Counted from the stretch's first letter, positions 34,679 through 45,309 are shown. The stretch: 64,000 nt of DNA from Paenibacillus tyrphae (GCF_024158745.1 NZ_JAMZAW010000007.1:124001-188000); one strand, 5' to 3'. The notes: generated by a model not told the origin, from the letters alone. A program made the numbers and translations.

Positions 34679-37600
34679 TCATTTTGGGAATTTCTTCTGC
34701 TGCTTCAATACACGCTCGAAAACAGCTGCCGCTTGAACACGTGTAAGGTTCTGACGAGGATCGAAGCGATATGTCTTTTTCTTTTGTCCCGGTAGCAGAA
34801 CATTTTCTATGCCTGTAATAAATCCGGCTTTGGAGACCGCTTCAACTGACGCAGCAGCATAAATATCGATATCTTTCGCATCTGTAAATTGCTTTTGAAG
34901 GTTAGTTGTGGACTTGGCGCCATCGGAATTGATCTTCATCTCAGCAGCTCTTGCAATCATGACTGCCGCGTCCTGCCGCGTAATCGATTCGTCAGGCTTG
35001 AATCTGCCGCCTGCGCCACCTCGGGCGATCCCGACTCGTGCCGCAGTTTCGATATACTTGTAGTCATAAAGCGGATTACTGCTGCTAAATTTTTGTACAT
35101 CGCTAAATGTCAAATTACCAGTATACTGAAGCGGAATATCGAATCCTTTGACAAGCAGTGTAGCAAATTCACCGCGTGTAATGGGTTCATTAGGCACAAA
35201 GAGTGATTGAAGCTTATTAAGCATGAATCCTTTGGAATACATGGTATCTAACGTATCCCGTCCCCACTCATGACTGGTGATATCGTTAAAACTATCGTAC
35301 ATATACATCACTTGAAAATAGCCAAAATGGTCGATCGGAGCGGTGATCGTGTTTTTTTTCGGATCAACAACCCCGCCAATGTTTTTCCAGGCCAAGGCTG
35401 TCATGCCCCGGTAATCCTCGTAAATGTCCAGTTGATATATCGTGACATATTTCCAAGCATCATCCCGCATTAAATTATCGTATTTTAATGTTAGTTTGCC
35501 GCGTTTGGACGGAACCACCATATTTTTAAGTTCACTCTCATTATTTTTTTGATAAAATCTCACGTTGCTGCTGTTCGGATCGATATTGTAAGGGTCTCGT
35601 CCAGAACCTGTCAGAGCTTCTTTCAGTTTATCCTTATCCAAATAGTCGTCTTGATTAATGCTCCCTCCGTTGATCCAGAAAAGCTTGCTGGCCGGACGGA
35701 ATTTACCTGTAGGCTCTTGCAGGAAGAACGAAGCATTGTTGTCAGTATTGTAAGATTTGTTGACACGTCCGTCCTTCGCATTGGCAAGGCCGAACAGCAG
35801 CTTTCTATCGCTGGTCAAGTAGGGATTCGTCGCTCCTGGATCATTACGCATCAATTTCGTATCTTTCGGAAAATCAAGCTCAAGCTCCCCTTCGAATATT
35901 TTAATTTTCGTCTGCATCGGCAACAGCATCTGCGCTCCTTCCAACGCAGTGTTGACATTATTAACGTTAAAGCTTCCTTTGGTGCTTTCTTTGCCCCGAT
36001 TTACTGTAAAGTTAATGACATTGTGACCTGCCTTTAAGTTCTCATAGCGATAATAAAAATAAGGCTTATTGTCGGAAGGATCGATTTTACTAAACACACG
36101 AATGTTTTTGTCAAAGGTAACGCTGTCCGCATTCTCTGCTTCTAACTTAATATCTACAAAATTGCCATTGACATTAGCCACTTCTTCCTTGTTCGTCTTA
36201 ACGAGGATCGGCTCAATGATACGATACGGTACCGGCTCACGCGAGATGGTAATCGTCCGGGTTTCCGTAATTCCCGATTTGTTGGAAATCATAAACTCAA
36301 AAATAACGTCTCCTTGAAAAGGAAGGCTAATAATCGCTGTATTGATCGTGCCTGAAGACACACTATTCAAATAATTCTGTTGACCGCTCGCCGGATTCGC
36401 AGGATAAGCCCATCCGTTGCTGCTATCCCTGTTATCGAAAGTGACAAGCGGCTTGCCTTGAGCATCTTTTTTACGGACGGTCATTTTGATGCTGTCCGCA
36501 TTAACGAACGATCCTACAAAAGAAACACTGTTCGAGTGTGTAACATACTTATCGTTCGTCTGCGCTTTCGTAAATTTATCCAAAGGATTTGGCAGAATGT
36601 CTCCTACAAATTGCGGAGTTGGCAGAGTAAACTTAAAGATTTCATACTGAACCGTCGTTACGATGCCACCATTTAATTTAAGATGAATTTTTATCGTGTT
36701 ACGACCTTCTTTGAGCAATTCTTTCCCGTCGTTCGGCATCCAACGGCTATCTGCTTTATTTACGTCTAACATAAAGGTCGATTTTGCAGCAGGATCCCGG
36801 AAATCACTCGCCACTAATTTAGTTGCATATCCATTTACGGACACTTCGACGTTACCGTACTCTGAGGCCGGTAAGTTCATAATCCGTGCTTGCAAACAAG
36901 GCATTCCTCCCGTTCCGGGGTTGCAGTACGGTGTATCCGACGCAGCATTTTTAATAACCATATTGTTATAGAAGTTAACCGGAATAAGGTATGGCGCGCT
37001 TGTAATGACCAACGGAAAATCCAGCTTGCCGTTGTTGTTTCCATTAGGCATAACGGAGAGAGAGGTTTTACCATCCCGAACGCCTTCGAGTTGAAACTTC
37101 CATTTTTGTTGAGTACCATCCTGTCCGACATACGCTGCATTAATATCGGCAGCACCCGTGATTCGGGCAACGACACTGCCTGCCGGTGAACCAGAAGGCG
37201 GATTTATACCGGTTGTATAAACGTAAAACGTTGAAGGCAGCTCGCTAATTTCGTTATCCCCATTTTCATTAAGCACGACTTCGACGGGTTGATTCGTGAC
37301 CTTATCTATGCCGAGATCTTTTGTAACTTTTGTAACATACGGTGCGTTTGGATCGAAGTAATTAAACGAAAACGTTTGTTGCGGTGCTTGACCGACTAAG
37401 CCACTTCCGGTATAAAAGGTGACAATCATTGTTTGTTTCCGATTTACAGGCAAGGTTAGAGGAATAGAACCAAGATCGTACACTTTATACAACGGAGTCG
37501 ATTCGCTAGGGATTTCCTGAAGCACAGGCGCTTTTCCTGAAAAATAAACTCTCGTTGTATTTCCGTTAACTACTTGAATATCTGCATAAACATATTCTGT

Positions 37601-38467
37601 AACCGTCGTAGAACCGGGGATCAGGTTGACCTTCATTTTACCCTTCAGGTTCACCGTAGTTTGGTTCAATTGAGGAAACGGATCATTAATGAGCTTTTGT
37701 GTTGTGCCTCCGGCTTCCAAAGCTCCTTCAAATAGAAAAGGTTTGCCATTATTAAAAATAAATTTTCTTGTGGTCGTGTACATGTTCGTGTTGTTGCTGG
37801 CGACAATTTTAAAGATGTTGTCTCCGCCTTGCATATTAAAATCCGAACCCCGGTTTGGGATAAATGTAAAATCCCCGTTATTGCTGCGAAATGCACTAAT
37901 GGAATTCGATTGGCCGAGCAAGTAACCTTTTACTGTTGTCGCATTCGGGGATTTTCCGGTAATGGTATAGGCCGATTGCGCGGGATCTTTCGGATACATT
38001 TTGTTATCTTCCATCGGTACGTCGTTAAATTTCAGATCTGTGATGTTTGTTGTAGGCGTAAATGTAATATAAGCGGGCTGGGAAGAAATTTTGCTTGCGT
38101 CTCCCATGACAAAGGTAACTTTATTGGTCCCTTCAGACAATTTAACGTTGTTGAACGTCAACTCATAAGGAGTCGTTTTTACTCCTTTATTGGACTTGTT
38201 CTCTACTGGTTTGCCGGGATTAGTCGTGACATTCTCAATTTCATAATAAATAGAAGCAATTTGATTATCGTTAATATTGTTAATTTCAACGGAGATATTC
38301 ACCGTTTCGCTAGTAACGGGAGTAGGTTTAGTTGCCTCAGTACTGAACCCTTTAATCTTTATTAGAGCTCCCCCTGCAGCCATTGAAGAAAAAGGCAAAA
38401 ATAGCGAACAAAGCATCGTCAAGATGACTGTGAAGACAATAACAATATGATTGGTAAGTTGTTTCAT
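34679..38467 (-). CDS. large S-layer-homology (SLH) surface protein
   Basis: ATG 38467 (AAGGAGG 8 bases upstream) gives 1262 residues; the longer frame to 38545 is unsupported. A signal peptide (ending about SSMAAGG) is followed by roughly 1000 residues of beta-rich repeats, several like Ig/cadherin-type domains (VNISVEINNINDNQIASIYYEI; TVTEYVYADIQVVNGN). The last 200 residues hold three SLH domains (FNDITSHEWGRDTLDTMYSKG; ITRGEFATLLVKGF; ITRQDAAVMIARAAEM; LTRVQAAAVFERVL), which bind pyruvylated cell-wall polymer. It is the first of four closely spaced genes including a FliD-like cap, and would anchor whatever they build. Confidence 0.9.
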   Translation of the reverse strand: MKQLTNHIVIVFTVILTMLCSLFLPFSSMAAGGALIKIKGFSTEATKPTPVTSETVNISVEINNINDNQIASIYYEIENVTTNPGKPVENKSNKGVKTTPYELTFNNVKLSEGTNKVTFVMGDASKISSQPAYITFTPTTNITDLKFNDVPMEDNKMYPKDPAQSAYTITGKSPNATTVKGYLLGQSNSISAFRSNNGDFTFIPNRGSDFNMQGGDNIFKIVASNNTNMYTTTRKFIFNNGKPFLFEGALEAGGTTQKLINDPFPQLNQTTVNLKGKMKVNLIPGSTTVTEYVYADIQVVNGNTTRVYFSGKAPVLQEIPSESTPLYKVYDLGSIPLTLPVNRKQTMIVTFYTGSGLVGQAPQQTFSFNYFDPNAPYVTKVTKDLGIDKVTNQPVEVVLNENGDNEISELPSTFYVYTTGINPPSGSPAGSVVARITGAADINAAYVGQDGTQQKWKFQLEGVRDGKTSLSVMPNGNNNGKLDFPLVITSAPYLIPVNFYNNMVIKNAASDTPYCNPGTGGMPCLQARIMNLPASEYGNVEVSVNGYATKLVASDFRDPAAKSTFMLDVNKADSRWMPNDGKELLKEGRNTIKIHLKLNGGIVTTVQYEIFKFTLPTPQFVGDILPNPLDKFTKAQTNDKYVTHSNSVSFVGSFVNADSIKMTVRKKDAQGKPLVTFDNRDSSNGWAYPANPASGQQNYLNSVSSGTINTAIISLPFQGDVIFEFMISNKSGITETRTITISREPVPYRIIEPILVKTNKEEVANVNGNFVDIKLEAENADSVTFDKNIRVFSKIDPSDNKPYFYYRYENLKAGHNVINFTVNRGKESTKGSFNVNNVNTALEGAQMLLPMQTKIKIFEGELELDFPKDTKLMRNDPGATNPYLTSDRKLLFGLANAKDGRVNKSYNTDNNASFFLQEPTGKFRPASKLFWINGGSINQDDYLDKDKLKEALTGSGRDPYNIDPNSSNVRFYQKNNESELKNMVVPSKRGKLTLKYDNLMRDDAWKYVTIYQLDIYEDYRGMTALAWKNIGGVVDPKKNTITAPIDHFGYFQVMYMYDSFNDITSHEWGRDTLDTMYSKGFMLNKLQSLFVPNEPITRGEFATLLVKGFDIPLQYTGNLTFSDVQKFSSSNPLYDYKYIETAARVGIARGGAGGRFKPDESITRQDAAVMIARAAEMKINSDGAKSTTNLQKQFTDAKDIDIYAAASVEAVSKAGFITGIENVLLPGQKKKTYRFDPRQNLTRVQAAAVFERVLKQQKKFPK

Positions 38468-39012
38468 GAAAGTTCCTCCTTGAGTAATATGAGCAAGTTT
38501 TCTCAAATAAAAGCTGCTGCTTACAAAGACAAACACCTCCTCCATGAAGCAACTAGTTTTGCCTTTCGAACCAGGTTGAAAAGGTCTGACTTTGTAAATA
38601 AATTCACCTCTTGCACTATGACTATGAAAAAAGGTCTTATTTTTTTTCTGAACAGTCCATATAATTCCGAATAAAGATTATCATTACCAGCAAGAACAAA
38701 AAAAGCCGAGAAAATAACTTGATTATGCTCAATATGTATTCAATAAAAGAAATGTAAGAGTACAAAGTAAAGTTGCTCTTAATATTCATTACCTGGAAGG
38801 ATAACAGAAAACCTAATTTTTCGGACAGTGTATTTATAAATGAACTCTTCTTCACTTTATTGGCTAAACATGAAGGTGTTTCGATTAGGATCAGTAAGTA
38901 AATGCAGGAATGATGATTCCAAGTACAGATTAAAAGCCATGTTATTGACCCGCTTTGCTATTAGACCTTACATTACAACAACTATTTTTTATATTATTCC
39001 ATTCAAGAAAAG

Positions 39013-39160
39013 TTAAACAGTGACAAGGTCACAAAATACTTTATGTAGTACTAATATCACTTCCTCTTTTGCTGAGACAATAGATATTACCTGAAGAAAT
39101 AAATAAAATCGAACCTGCCAGCATCATACACCATAGTTCTTTTGACCTTCATTTTCTCAT
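39013..39160 (-). pseudogene. decayed 5' end of an I9-like secreted-protein gene
   Basis: After a good ribosome binding site (GGAGGT) an ATG at 39160 reads MRK then a stop. In shifted frames the next bases encode MMLAGSILFISSGN and IVSAKEEVILV, which align with the signal peptide and first motif of the 13613 protein (VTLVGSILFVATGN; TVSAKDQVRI). Nucleotide similarity is also evident. This is a truncated, frameshifted paralog. Confidence 0.55.
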
Positions 39161-39425
39161 CGAGAGTGTACCTCCATTATCTGTAATGTCCATGAGTCAT
39201 TATTTTCCTCATGTCACTTGATACAAACGTCCTACTTAAAAAAAAGGTTGCAAAAAAAAATCTAACTTGATAAAAAAAATCTGAATTGAAGACTACAGAC
39301 ATATTCTAATTTCAGGAATTATATATGTTAGATTATCTGTCATGAAGTTGACCAATTGATCTCTTTTTCACGCTCGTTGAGTAGTGAATGGAAATGTGTA
39401 TTGGATGACAATTATGTTTTGAATG

Positions 39426-39463
39426 CAAAAATCCAGCAAGCTCAAGACCTGGCTGGATTTTTC
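39426..39463. terminator. bidirectional-looking hairpin terminator
   Basis: AAAATCCAGC and GCTGGATTTT form a 10-bp stem with a 14-base loop, with A-rich and T-rich flanks, so it could act on either strand. No intact gene ends beside it. Confidence 0.55.
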
Positions 39464-39780
39464 CCGTATTTTTAATTATAAATAAAGTTTTCGACAGAAT
39501 GTCGCAGTTGCAAATATCCGGATTCGTATCGGCATGAAGTCGCCATTGGGTTGTGTTGGCCATCTACTGGCTTTCATCGCCACCTGCATCCATTTTCCCA
39601 TCGTAAGTGATGTATCGGTGCGTGCTTATATAATAAAAAAATGGCTAACGCTAAGAAACTACCTAAAGAACAAATTGAGATGAATTCGGTCTATGTTCCT
39701 CGCAGCGAGTGAAAAATTTGAGGATCGAGTAAGACTATTGGTAGTCCAACAATGGTCCATAATATGGATGAACAAAGTAA

Positions 39781-41727
39781 TTAAAATCGAGTCTGCTTGA
39801 ACTTAAATATTCGAATTAGTCCATTACATCGACTAAGACTGCCTAAAACGAATCGTATGCCCCCCGACCGTTTGGAGGCTTTCGCCTGAAGGATGATCCT
39901 ATACAAACACTCCCCCCAAGCATTGCGGAGTTTCATGTCTTCCAATAATATCGTCTCAACCTCAACATCAAATTGAGCGCTGTCATAGTCCATCTTCAGT
40001 GATATATCTCCATTTCGGCGCAAGTCGATTCGCCCTCCAACTGCAATCACGGGCTCGCAGCAAGTCATAAAGTTTAGCGTAAACTGGCGCGCCTCATCAT
40101 TTGCAAACATATACCGTTCTTCCAACTCCACAACTGATAGTGGCGATCGCAGCAACCGGCAGCTACGCTGCCATGAAAGGATACCGGCTTCCACCGGATA
40201 AGCTCCCGCTATCTCAAGTGTCAACTGCGTTCTCTCTTCACTTGCTTCATAGTTAGGATACTTTGCGCGGAACTTGCTTCCGTCTTGCTGCATGCACCCA
40301 TTGATCATCGGCAAACTGTGGTATGCGGATTGCATCGTCCAAATCTCATATCGCTGTGCGCTGAATGTTTTGGCTGTGTATTCTTCTACACCGACATCGA
40401 TGAAAACAGGAGCCCCGTCTGCATAAATGACAAAGTGACCGACATCATTGTGGTTATGGCTTTCCTCATTGTGACCGCCTTTCATAGCAAGATACAAACC
40501 TTGATCCGATGCGCTAGTCTCGCGTGCAGACAAAACCTGAATATTTTCCATCCACATCTCTTTATGAAATGTTAGCGGCTTCTGATCGTTCTCGATACGT
40601 TGGTAATTGAAAAGCGCCGGCAGAACACGCAGGAAGGATAAAAATTTCATGTTTTTCCAGCCTTCACTGCCAAACATGCGGTTCGCAGCTATGCCGAGCG
40701 CAATCATATTGTCATCCGCGATTCGAGTGCCATATCTGTACACCAGATCCGCCTCTACTAAAATTCGATGAGGGCCATCGGCAAAATTCAAAAAATACCG
40801 TTCATGTATATACGCCTTATAGATGTACTGCCCTATTTTTCGAATCAATGGTTCGGTATACAGGTTGAACTTTCCGTTCGATGCCTCAAACAGCAGTTCC
40901 AAACAATCGAACAGCGAAGCGCCGGCTTTGTTCCAATAGCCCGGACCTTCATCACAGCCTCCGTCAGACGGAAGCTTAGCTAAATAACGATCGAGACTAC
41001 TGAGCGCTTTCCGCACCGCTTGTTGCCTGCGCTCAGTATCCTCCTCAATAAGAAGAACTGCACTTAAGCAGTTGGATGTGCACCATGGCGTCCAATTATT
41101 CAGCTTATGATCCTCTTCTCGGATCCCCATCCACCAGCAGTCTACCCGCTCCAAATACGGTTCAAGTATACGCCGGCGCACTTCAAGACGAATTCTTTCG
41201 CTAATCAACGGATTGATTTGATCTAGAGCAGGACGCAGCAAATAATGAACCCAAGCGAACATATTACCGGTTTCGGCCGCAAAAAGATCGATACCAGGCT
41301 GTGTAGAGATATCCGGTAAATCCGGATACCGCTCCTGAGTCATCCGGTTATGAGCGGAAATTACCCAATTCGACTCCTCACTGATCAGCCATATTCCATC
41401 AATAAGATCTTTCAGAAAACGCCCTTTATTCTCCACGCACTCCGCAAGCACAAGACTCGTCACAGCCCGTCTGCGCTGATGATAGGGATCGTCAAACCTT
41501 GTGCGGTTGCCATTTTGAAGAAACTCCATATACATAGATGCCGTTAACGCCGGCCAGTTGAAATCAATATATTTCTCGCCCTCCGAAATGACGGATTGCC
41601 GAATACTTGCAGGAAGTTCATCCCACTCGTTCCGCTGCCCAATGAATGGAAAGGGACGATAATCTGTTTGAGACAACAGATTATCGTCTAAGTGCAGGTC
41701 TGAAAACAGTTGATTCAGGCTTATCAT
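39781..41727 (-). CDS. heparinase II/III-family polysaccharide lyase
   Basis: A 648-residue protein with no signal peptide. The N-terminal (alpha/alpha) toroid is followed by the heparinase II/III domain around residue 400-480, with GGHNEESHNHNDVGHFVIYAD and the downstream QSAYHSLPMING, including the conserved His and Tyr-type residues of this fold. ATG 41727 has AAAGGAG 9 bases upstream. Such enzymes cleave uronic-acid polysaccharides or oligosaccharides by beta-elimination; absence of a signal peptide suggests an intracellular oligosaccharide lyase. It is the downstream gene of an importer whose other parts are deleted. Confidence 0.85.
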   Translation of the reverse strand: MISLNQLFSDLHLDDNLLSQTDYRPFPFIGQRNEWDELPASIRQSVISEGEKYIDFNWPALTASMYMEFLQNGNRTRFDDPYHQRRRAVTSLVLAECVENKGRFLKDLIDGIWLISEESNWVISAHNRMTQERYPDLPDISTQPGIDLFAAETGNMFAWVHYLLRPALDQINPLISERIRLEVRRRILEPYLERVDCWWMGIREEDHKLNNWTPWCTSNCLSAVLLIEEDTERRQQAVRKALSSLDRYLAKLPSDGGCDEGPGYWNKAGASLFDCLELLFEASNGKFNLYTEPLIRKIGQYIYKAYIHERYFLNFADGPHRILVEADLVYRYGTRIADDNMIALGIAANRMFGSEGWKNMKFLSFLRVLPALFNYQRIENDQKPLTFHKEMWMENIQVLSARETSASDQGLYLAMKGGHNEESHNHNDVGHFVIYADGAPVFIDVGVEEYTAKTFSAQRYEIWTMQSAYHSLPMINGCMQQDGSKFRAKYPNYEASEERTQLTLEIAGAYPVEAGILSWQRSCRLLRSPLSVVELEERYMFANDEARQFTLNFMTCCEPVIAVGGRIDLRRNGDISLKMDYDSAQFDVEVETILLEDMKLRNAWGECLYRIILQAKASKRSGGIRFVLGSLSRCNGLIRIFKFKQTRF

Positions 41728-41766
41728 GCGTCTTTGCTCCTTTTAAAGCGCTCGTTAATGCTAACG

Positions 41767-42648
41767 TTAACCTTTAAGTGACCCTACCAATGCACCCTTA
41801 ACGAAGTACTTCTGCACAAATGGATATACGCACAAAATAGGCACTGTCGCTACCATAATGGTTGCATACTTGATCGTTTCACCGATCTGGAACCTATCCT
41901 GATTGGAAGCTGCCGTTGCCATGCTTTCAGTCGAGTTCGCAATCAAAATCTCACGTAGCACGAGTTGTAAAGGATACAGTTTCGTATCTTTAAGGAAGAT
42001 GGACGCATAGAACCATCCGTTCCATTTGTCGACAGCATAGTAAAGAATCATAACAGCAATGACCGGCATGGAAAGCGGTACAATAATCCGGAAGAAAATC
42101 GTAAAATGATTCGCACCATCAATTTTTGCAGATTCCTCCAGACTGTCTGGGATGGACTGAAATGCGGTTCGCATAATAATCAGATTGAACGTACTGATAG
42201 CAAAAGGGAAAATTACCGCCCAAAGCGAGTCAATGAGACCAACACCTTTTACGACCAAATAGAGCGGAATTAACCCGCCGTTGAAAAACATCGTCAACAC
42301 GATGATAATCATGAAGATTTTGTTCCAGAAGACATTTTTACGTGATAGAACATAGGCACCAAGCCCGGTCAGAAACAGATTTAACGTGACCCCAAAGAAA
42401 AGGATGAACAGTGTATTTCGATAACCTCTCAAAATACCAGGATTCTTAAATACGCTGGCATAAGCCTCCAAACTAAATCCGAGCGGTGTGAAAAGAAAGC
42501 CGCGGTGCGCAACCAGTTTACCTGCGTCACTAACTGAAGCGAATGCGACGTATATCAGTGGATACAGTGTTACAAGGACGAGAACGGAAAGCACAGCATA
42601 AACAAAAATATCTAAGAGCTTCTCGGAAAGACTATAATTTTTATCCAT
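41767..42648 (-). CDS. CUT1 sugar ABC transporter permease (LplC/YtcP type), orphaned
   Basis: ATG 42648 follows AAGGAGGAG, so this 293-residue form is preferred to the frame start at 42669. It has the usual six segments, EAA loop PDSLEESAKIDGANHFTIF and C-terminus YPFVQKYFVKGALVGSLKG. Its partner LplB-type gene is reduced to a C-terminal fragment immediately upstream and no binding-protein gene remains locally, so the importer is probably non-functional unless complemented elsewhere. Confidence 0.9.
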   Translation of the reverse strand: MDKNYSLSEKLLDIFVYAVLSVLVLVTLYPLIYVAFASVSDAGKLVAHRGFLFTPLGFSLEAYASVFKNPGILRGYRNTLFILFFGVTLNLFLTGLGAYVLSRKNVFWNKIFMIIIVLTMFFNGGLIPLYLVVKGVGLIDSLWAVIFPFAISTFNLIIMRTAFQSIPDSLEESAKIDGANHFTIFFRIIVPLSMPVIAVMILYYAVDKWNGWFYASIFLKDTKLYPLQLVLREILIANSTESMATAASNQDRFQIGETIKYATIMVATVPILCVYPFVQKYFVKGALVGSLKG

Positions 42649-42662
42649 AAAACTACTCCTCC

Positions 42663-42924
42663 TTACCACAAACTGTTTTCACTGATTTTTCGCGTAATGC
42701 GATTTGCGATGATCAACAAAGTCAAATTGACAACGGTGTTAAATATCCCAACCGCAGTACTGTAGCTCCAATTAAACTCAAGAAGTCCTTTACGGAAGAC
42801 GAATGAAGCAATAACGTCAGCGGTATCGTAAGTCAACGAGTTATAAAGCAGGATGATTTTTTCAAAACCAACATTCAACATGTTGCCAATTCTCAAAATA
42901 AACATAATTGAAATCGTCGGCCGA
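42663..42924 (-). pseudogene. 3' fragment of an LplB-type ABC permease
   Basis: From PTISIMFILRIGNMLN onward, through FEKIILLYNS to a terminal KISENSLW, this is the last 80-odd residues of an LplB permease; the first 220 or so are missing. The homology begins abruptly at about 42924, where the sequence joins the lyase gene in a different frame. An inner ATG at 42905 is chance. Confidence 0.85.
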
Positions 42925-45309
42925 GTTTCTGTCCTGGCGTGTAAGAACCTGGCTCATACCATAGCATTTCTAATTCAGAACCTGCGTTCTTATATTTAAT
43001 TTTATTATCCAAATGCACGGAGGCCAGTCGTCGGTCGTGAAACTTCTTCGCGATCCATAATTCTTCTGGTGAACTAATTTTGCCGTTTGAAGCATCCCCA
43101 TAGTTTAGGGAACCTACCGGACCGGTTAAGTACGATGGAAAATATGCAGTTTTGTTGAGTCCTGGTGTCTGGTCATAACCGTAACTGGTTCCCAGCGCTG
43201 TTTCCATGGAGGAAATGAGCTTAACGATATACTCCAATGTGTATCCCCAATAGCTCGGACCTTCCGCCCATGCCCCGTCAGGCGTGAATTCCAGTAAAAT
43301 ATAATCCTCCAGCGCGTTAAATGCGATGTCCAGCACTTTTCCGCCAAATTTCTGAAGTGTTACCTTTTCGCCTGAAGGAAGGACAATGTCTTTGTCCACA
43401 TCGCCAATTGCCATCAAAGAGAGAATAGCAGCGCCATTACATACCGCGTTCCAATTATTTGTCCTTGGATAGGTTTGAATCCACCAAACATTTTTATTAT
43501 AAGCTTCGAGTGTTTTGACAAGCCCTTTTTGAAGGATCGCATTTTCAAGGATACCTCTTTGCTCCGGAGTCCAAGCGTCATACAGCCAATCATAGGCAAT
43601 TGCAAGACCCTCCATAAATTCCGCTGTATTTAGAAATTCGTTCTCTTCATTCCAGTCATGAAACTGCGATACGGTATACACTTCATTCCAAATTCTCTGC
43701 TTATATTGTTCCTTCTTTAATGGGTCGTCGCTCAAATGATAAAGCATCCCCAAATTGATTACGAGCGGCCCTACCTGTCTGGAACTTACCATTCTTCTGC
43801 CGTCCGGAAGATCGTTAGTTGGCAGCGACAGCAGCAAATTTTGCTCTCCTTGTTTTCGGATATCTTCATACCACTTGGTGATCGTCGCTTCTCCACTTCC
43901 GAGCATAGATTTAATTCGGGTAAAATCAGACTGTGTCGCTAAAATTCTCGGATGCTGCGCATGTCTATTTTGCAATTGTGCAATGGCTTCATCCCCGGTC
44001 GGCCTGTCATAAACAATCTCTTTAATCGCCTCTTCGATATAAAACTTTTCATTGTCCTTCGCCTTTATATTTTCATCTACCACATCAAGCGCATCGTCAA
44101 AGGGCTTCGTCTTATCGCCAATGACAATAAGCCCTCTCCCTTTACGATCCGTATATACTTGCTTATGAATGATTGCTGCAACGATGTTGGCAGGAACCAA
44201 CACATCATCAGAAGTAAACTGAATGTGAGGAGACAGATAAGACTGCCCTGCTATAAGGGCTTGCCCCTTTGTAACCACAATGGCTTGACCATCCACCGTT
44301 GCTTGAGCACTACCTCCATTGACCTGTACATCAACGCCAAAATATTGGCTTACAAAACGCAAAGGTACGAGCGTATCTTCCCCTACTTTTTGCGGTTTGT
44401 TCCATTCAGCGATCGCATACGCCGTTCTCACATTATCCATCAATACATTTGAACTGTTGACCACCATTGTCAAGGCTCCGCCAAGTCTGTCTTTAACAGA
44501 AATACCTAGGTCATTGTTAAAATCCATGAGTGAATCCGGCGAAACCGTTGCTAGCAGTTCATCCACGGTCTTTAGCTCGGTGCCAGTATACACGCTCATA
44601 TTATCCACCAGTGTTGTGAAGCTCTTGGTGCCGTTCATATCATTGGTTAGTGTTGATGGCAGATTCCTTTTGGGCCGAATCCGGACATAATTGATTCCTA
44701 TCGCACTGCTGCTGTTAGATAACTTGACGGAATCCATTTTTTTACACCGTCAACATATACAGACGTAGTCTGCGCCGACTGTTGATAATCGATCATAAAG
44801 GAAAGCCTATGCCATTGAGTAGGAGTCATCACCACACTCTGATCTCCAACCTTTAAGAGGCCATCCGCTCCAAGAGTTCCTAGCGTAATTCCTTTATTAT
44901 TACTGTCTTTAATTTCAATAAATTTCGACCCGTTGGTATCCAATGATTTAATATCAAAATCAATAATAATTTTCCCAGTTAAGTTGTCAGTTCCAAATCG
45001 TTTGGCCAGTCCTACATCGGGTTGATCTGGAACCGATTCGTTAATGCGCAATGCTACACTTGTCCCGTTCGGAACCGTATTACCATCTCTTAATGCCCCG
45101 CTGGTTTTTTTCACATCAGCAATACCGGTCAACTCAAAGCCACTTGGTGGCGCGCCTGTCTGTGTATAACTCTCGAAGTCATTCGCTAAGTAAACTGTGG
45201 TATCCGATTCCTCTGCGTATACTTGCAAAACGTTTGAGACTCCGCTAATTCCTATTAGGATGCTTAAAAATAGACTAATCCGTTGAAACAAAGTTTTTCT
45301 TTTATTCAT
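42925..45309 (-). pseudogene. heparinase II/III-like lyase, frameshifted and 3'-truncated
   Basis: ATG 45309 (AAAGGAG upstream) begins a secreted protein with signal peptide and a laminin-G/jelly-roll-like domain (VYVDGVKK at its end). At 44737-44743 an A7 run (minus strand) shifts the frame: the remaining reading continues 42893-44737 in a frame starting MDSVKLSNSSSAIG, with a copper-amine-oxidase-N-like domain (TLVPLRFVSQYFGVDVQ) and an alpha-toroid typical of heparinase-like lyases (NTAEFMEGLAIAYDWLYD; RTNNWNAVCNGAAILSL; EGPSYWGYTLEYIVKL). The catalytic beta-sheet domain is lost where the gene meets the permease fragment near 42920. Two lesions argue for real inactivation. Confidence 0.85.

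Larger units (their letters stand above)
38468..39780. other. 1.3-kb AT-rich intergenic region
   Basis: No intact gene is seen. It holds the leader of the SLH gene, a 72-codon minus-strand frame (38637-38855) of poor coding character, a decayed I9-family gene start (39013-39160), a strong hairpin (39426-39463) and a coding-like remnant (39470-39620) that I could not assign. The density of remnants marks it as a recombination-prone junction. Confidence 0.6.

Noticed and set aside
38468..38640. Leader of the SLH gene considered as a c-di-GMP riboswitch
   Set aside because: A GAAAGGCAAAAC stretch is reminiscent, but the conserved GCACAGGGCAAACC core and pairing are absent.
38637..38855. A 72-codon hydrophobic minus-strand frame
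   Set aside because: AT-rich, low-complexity sequence with poor initiation context; probably chance.
39638..39709. Short plus-strand frame starting MANAKKLPKEQ
   Set aside because: Only 23 codons, no ribosome binding site and no domain.
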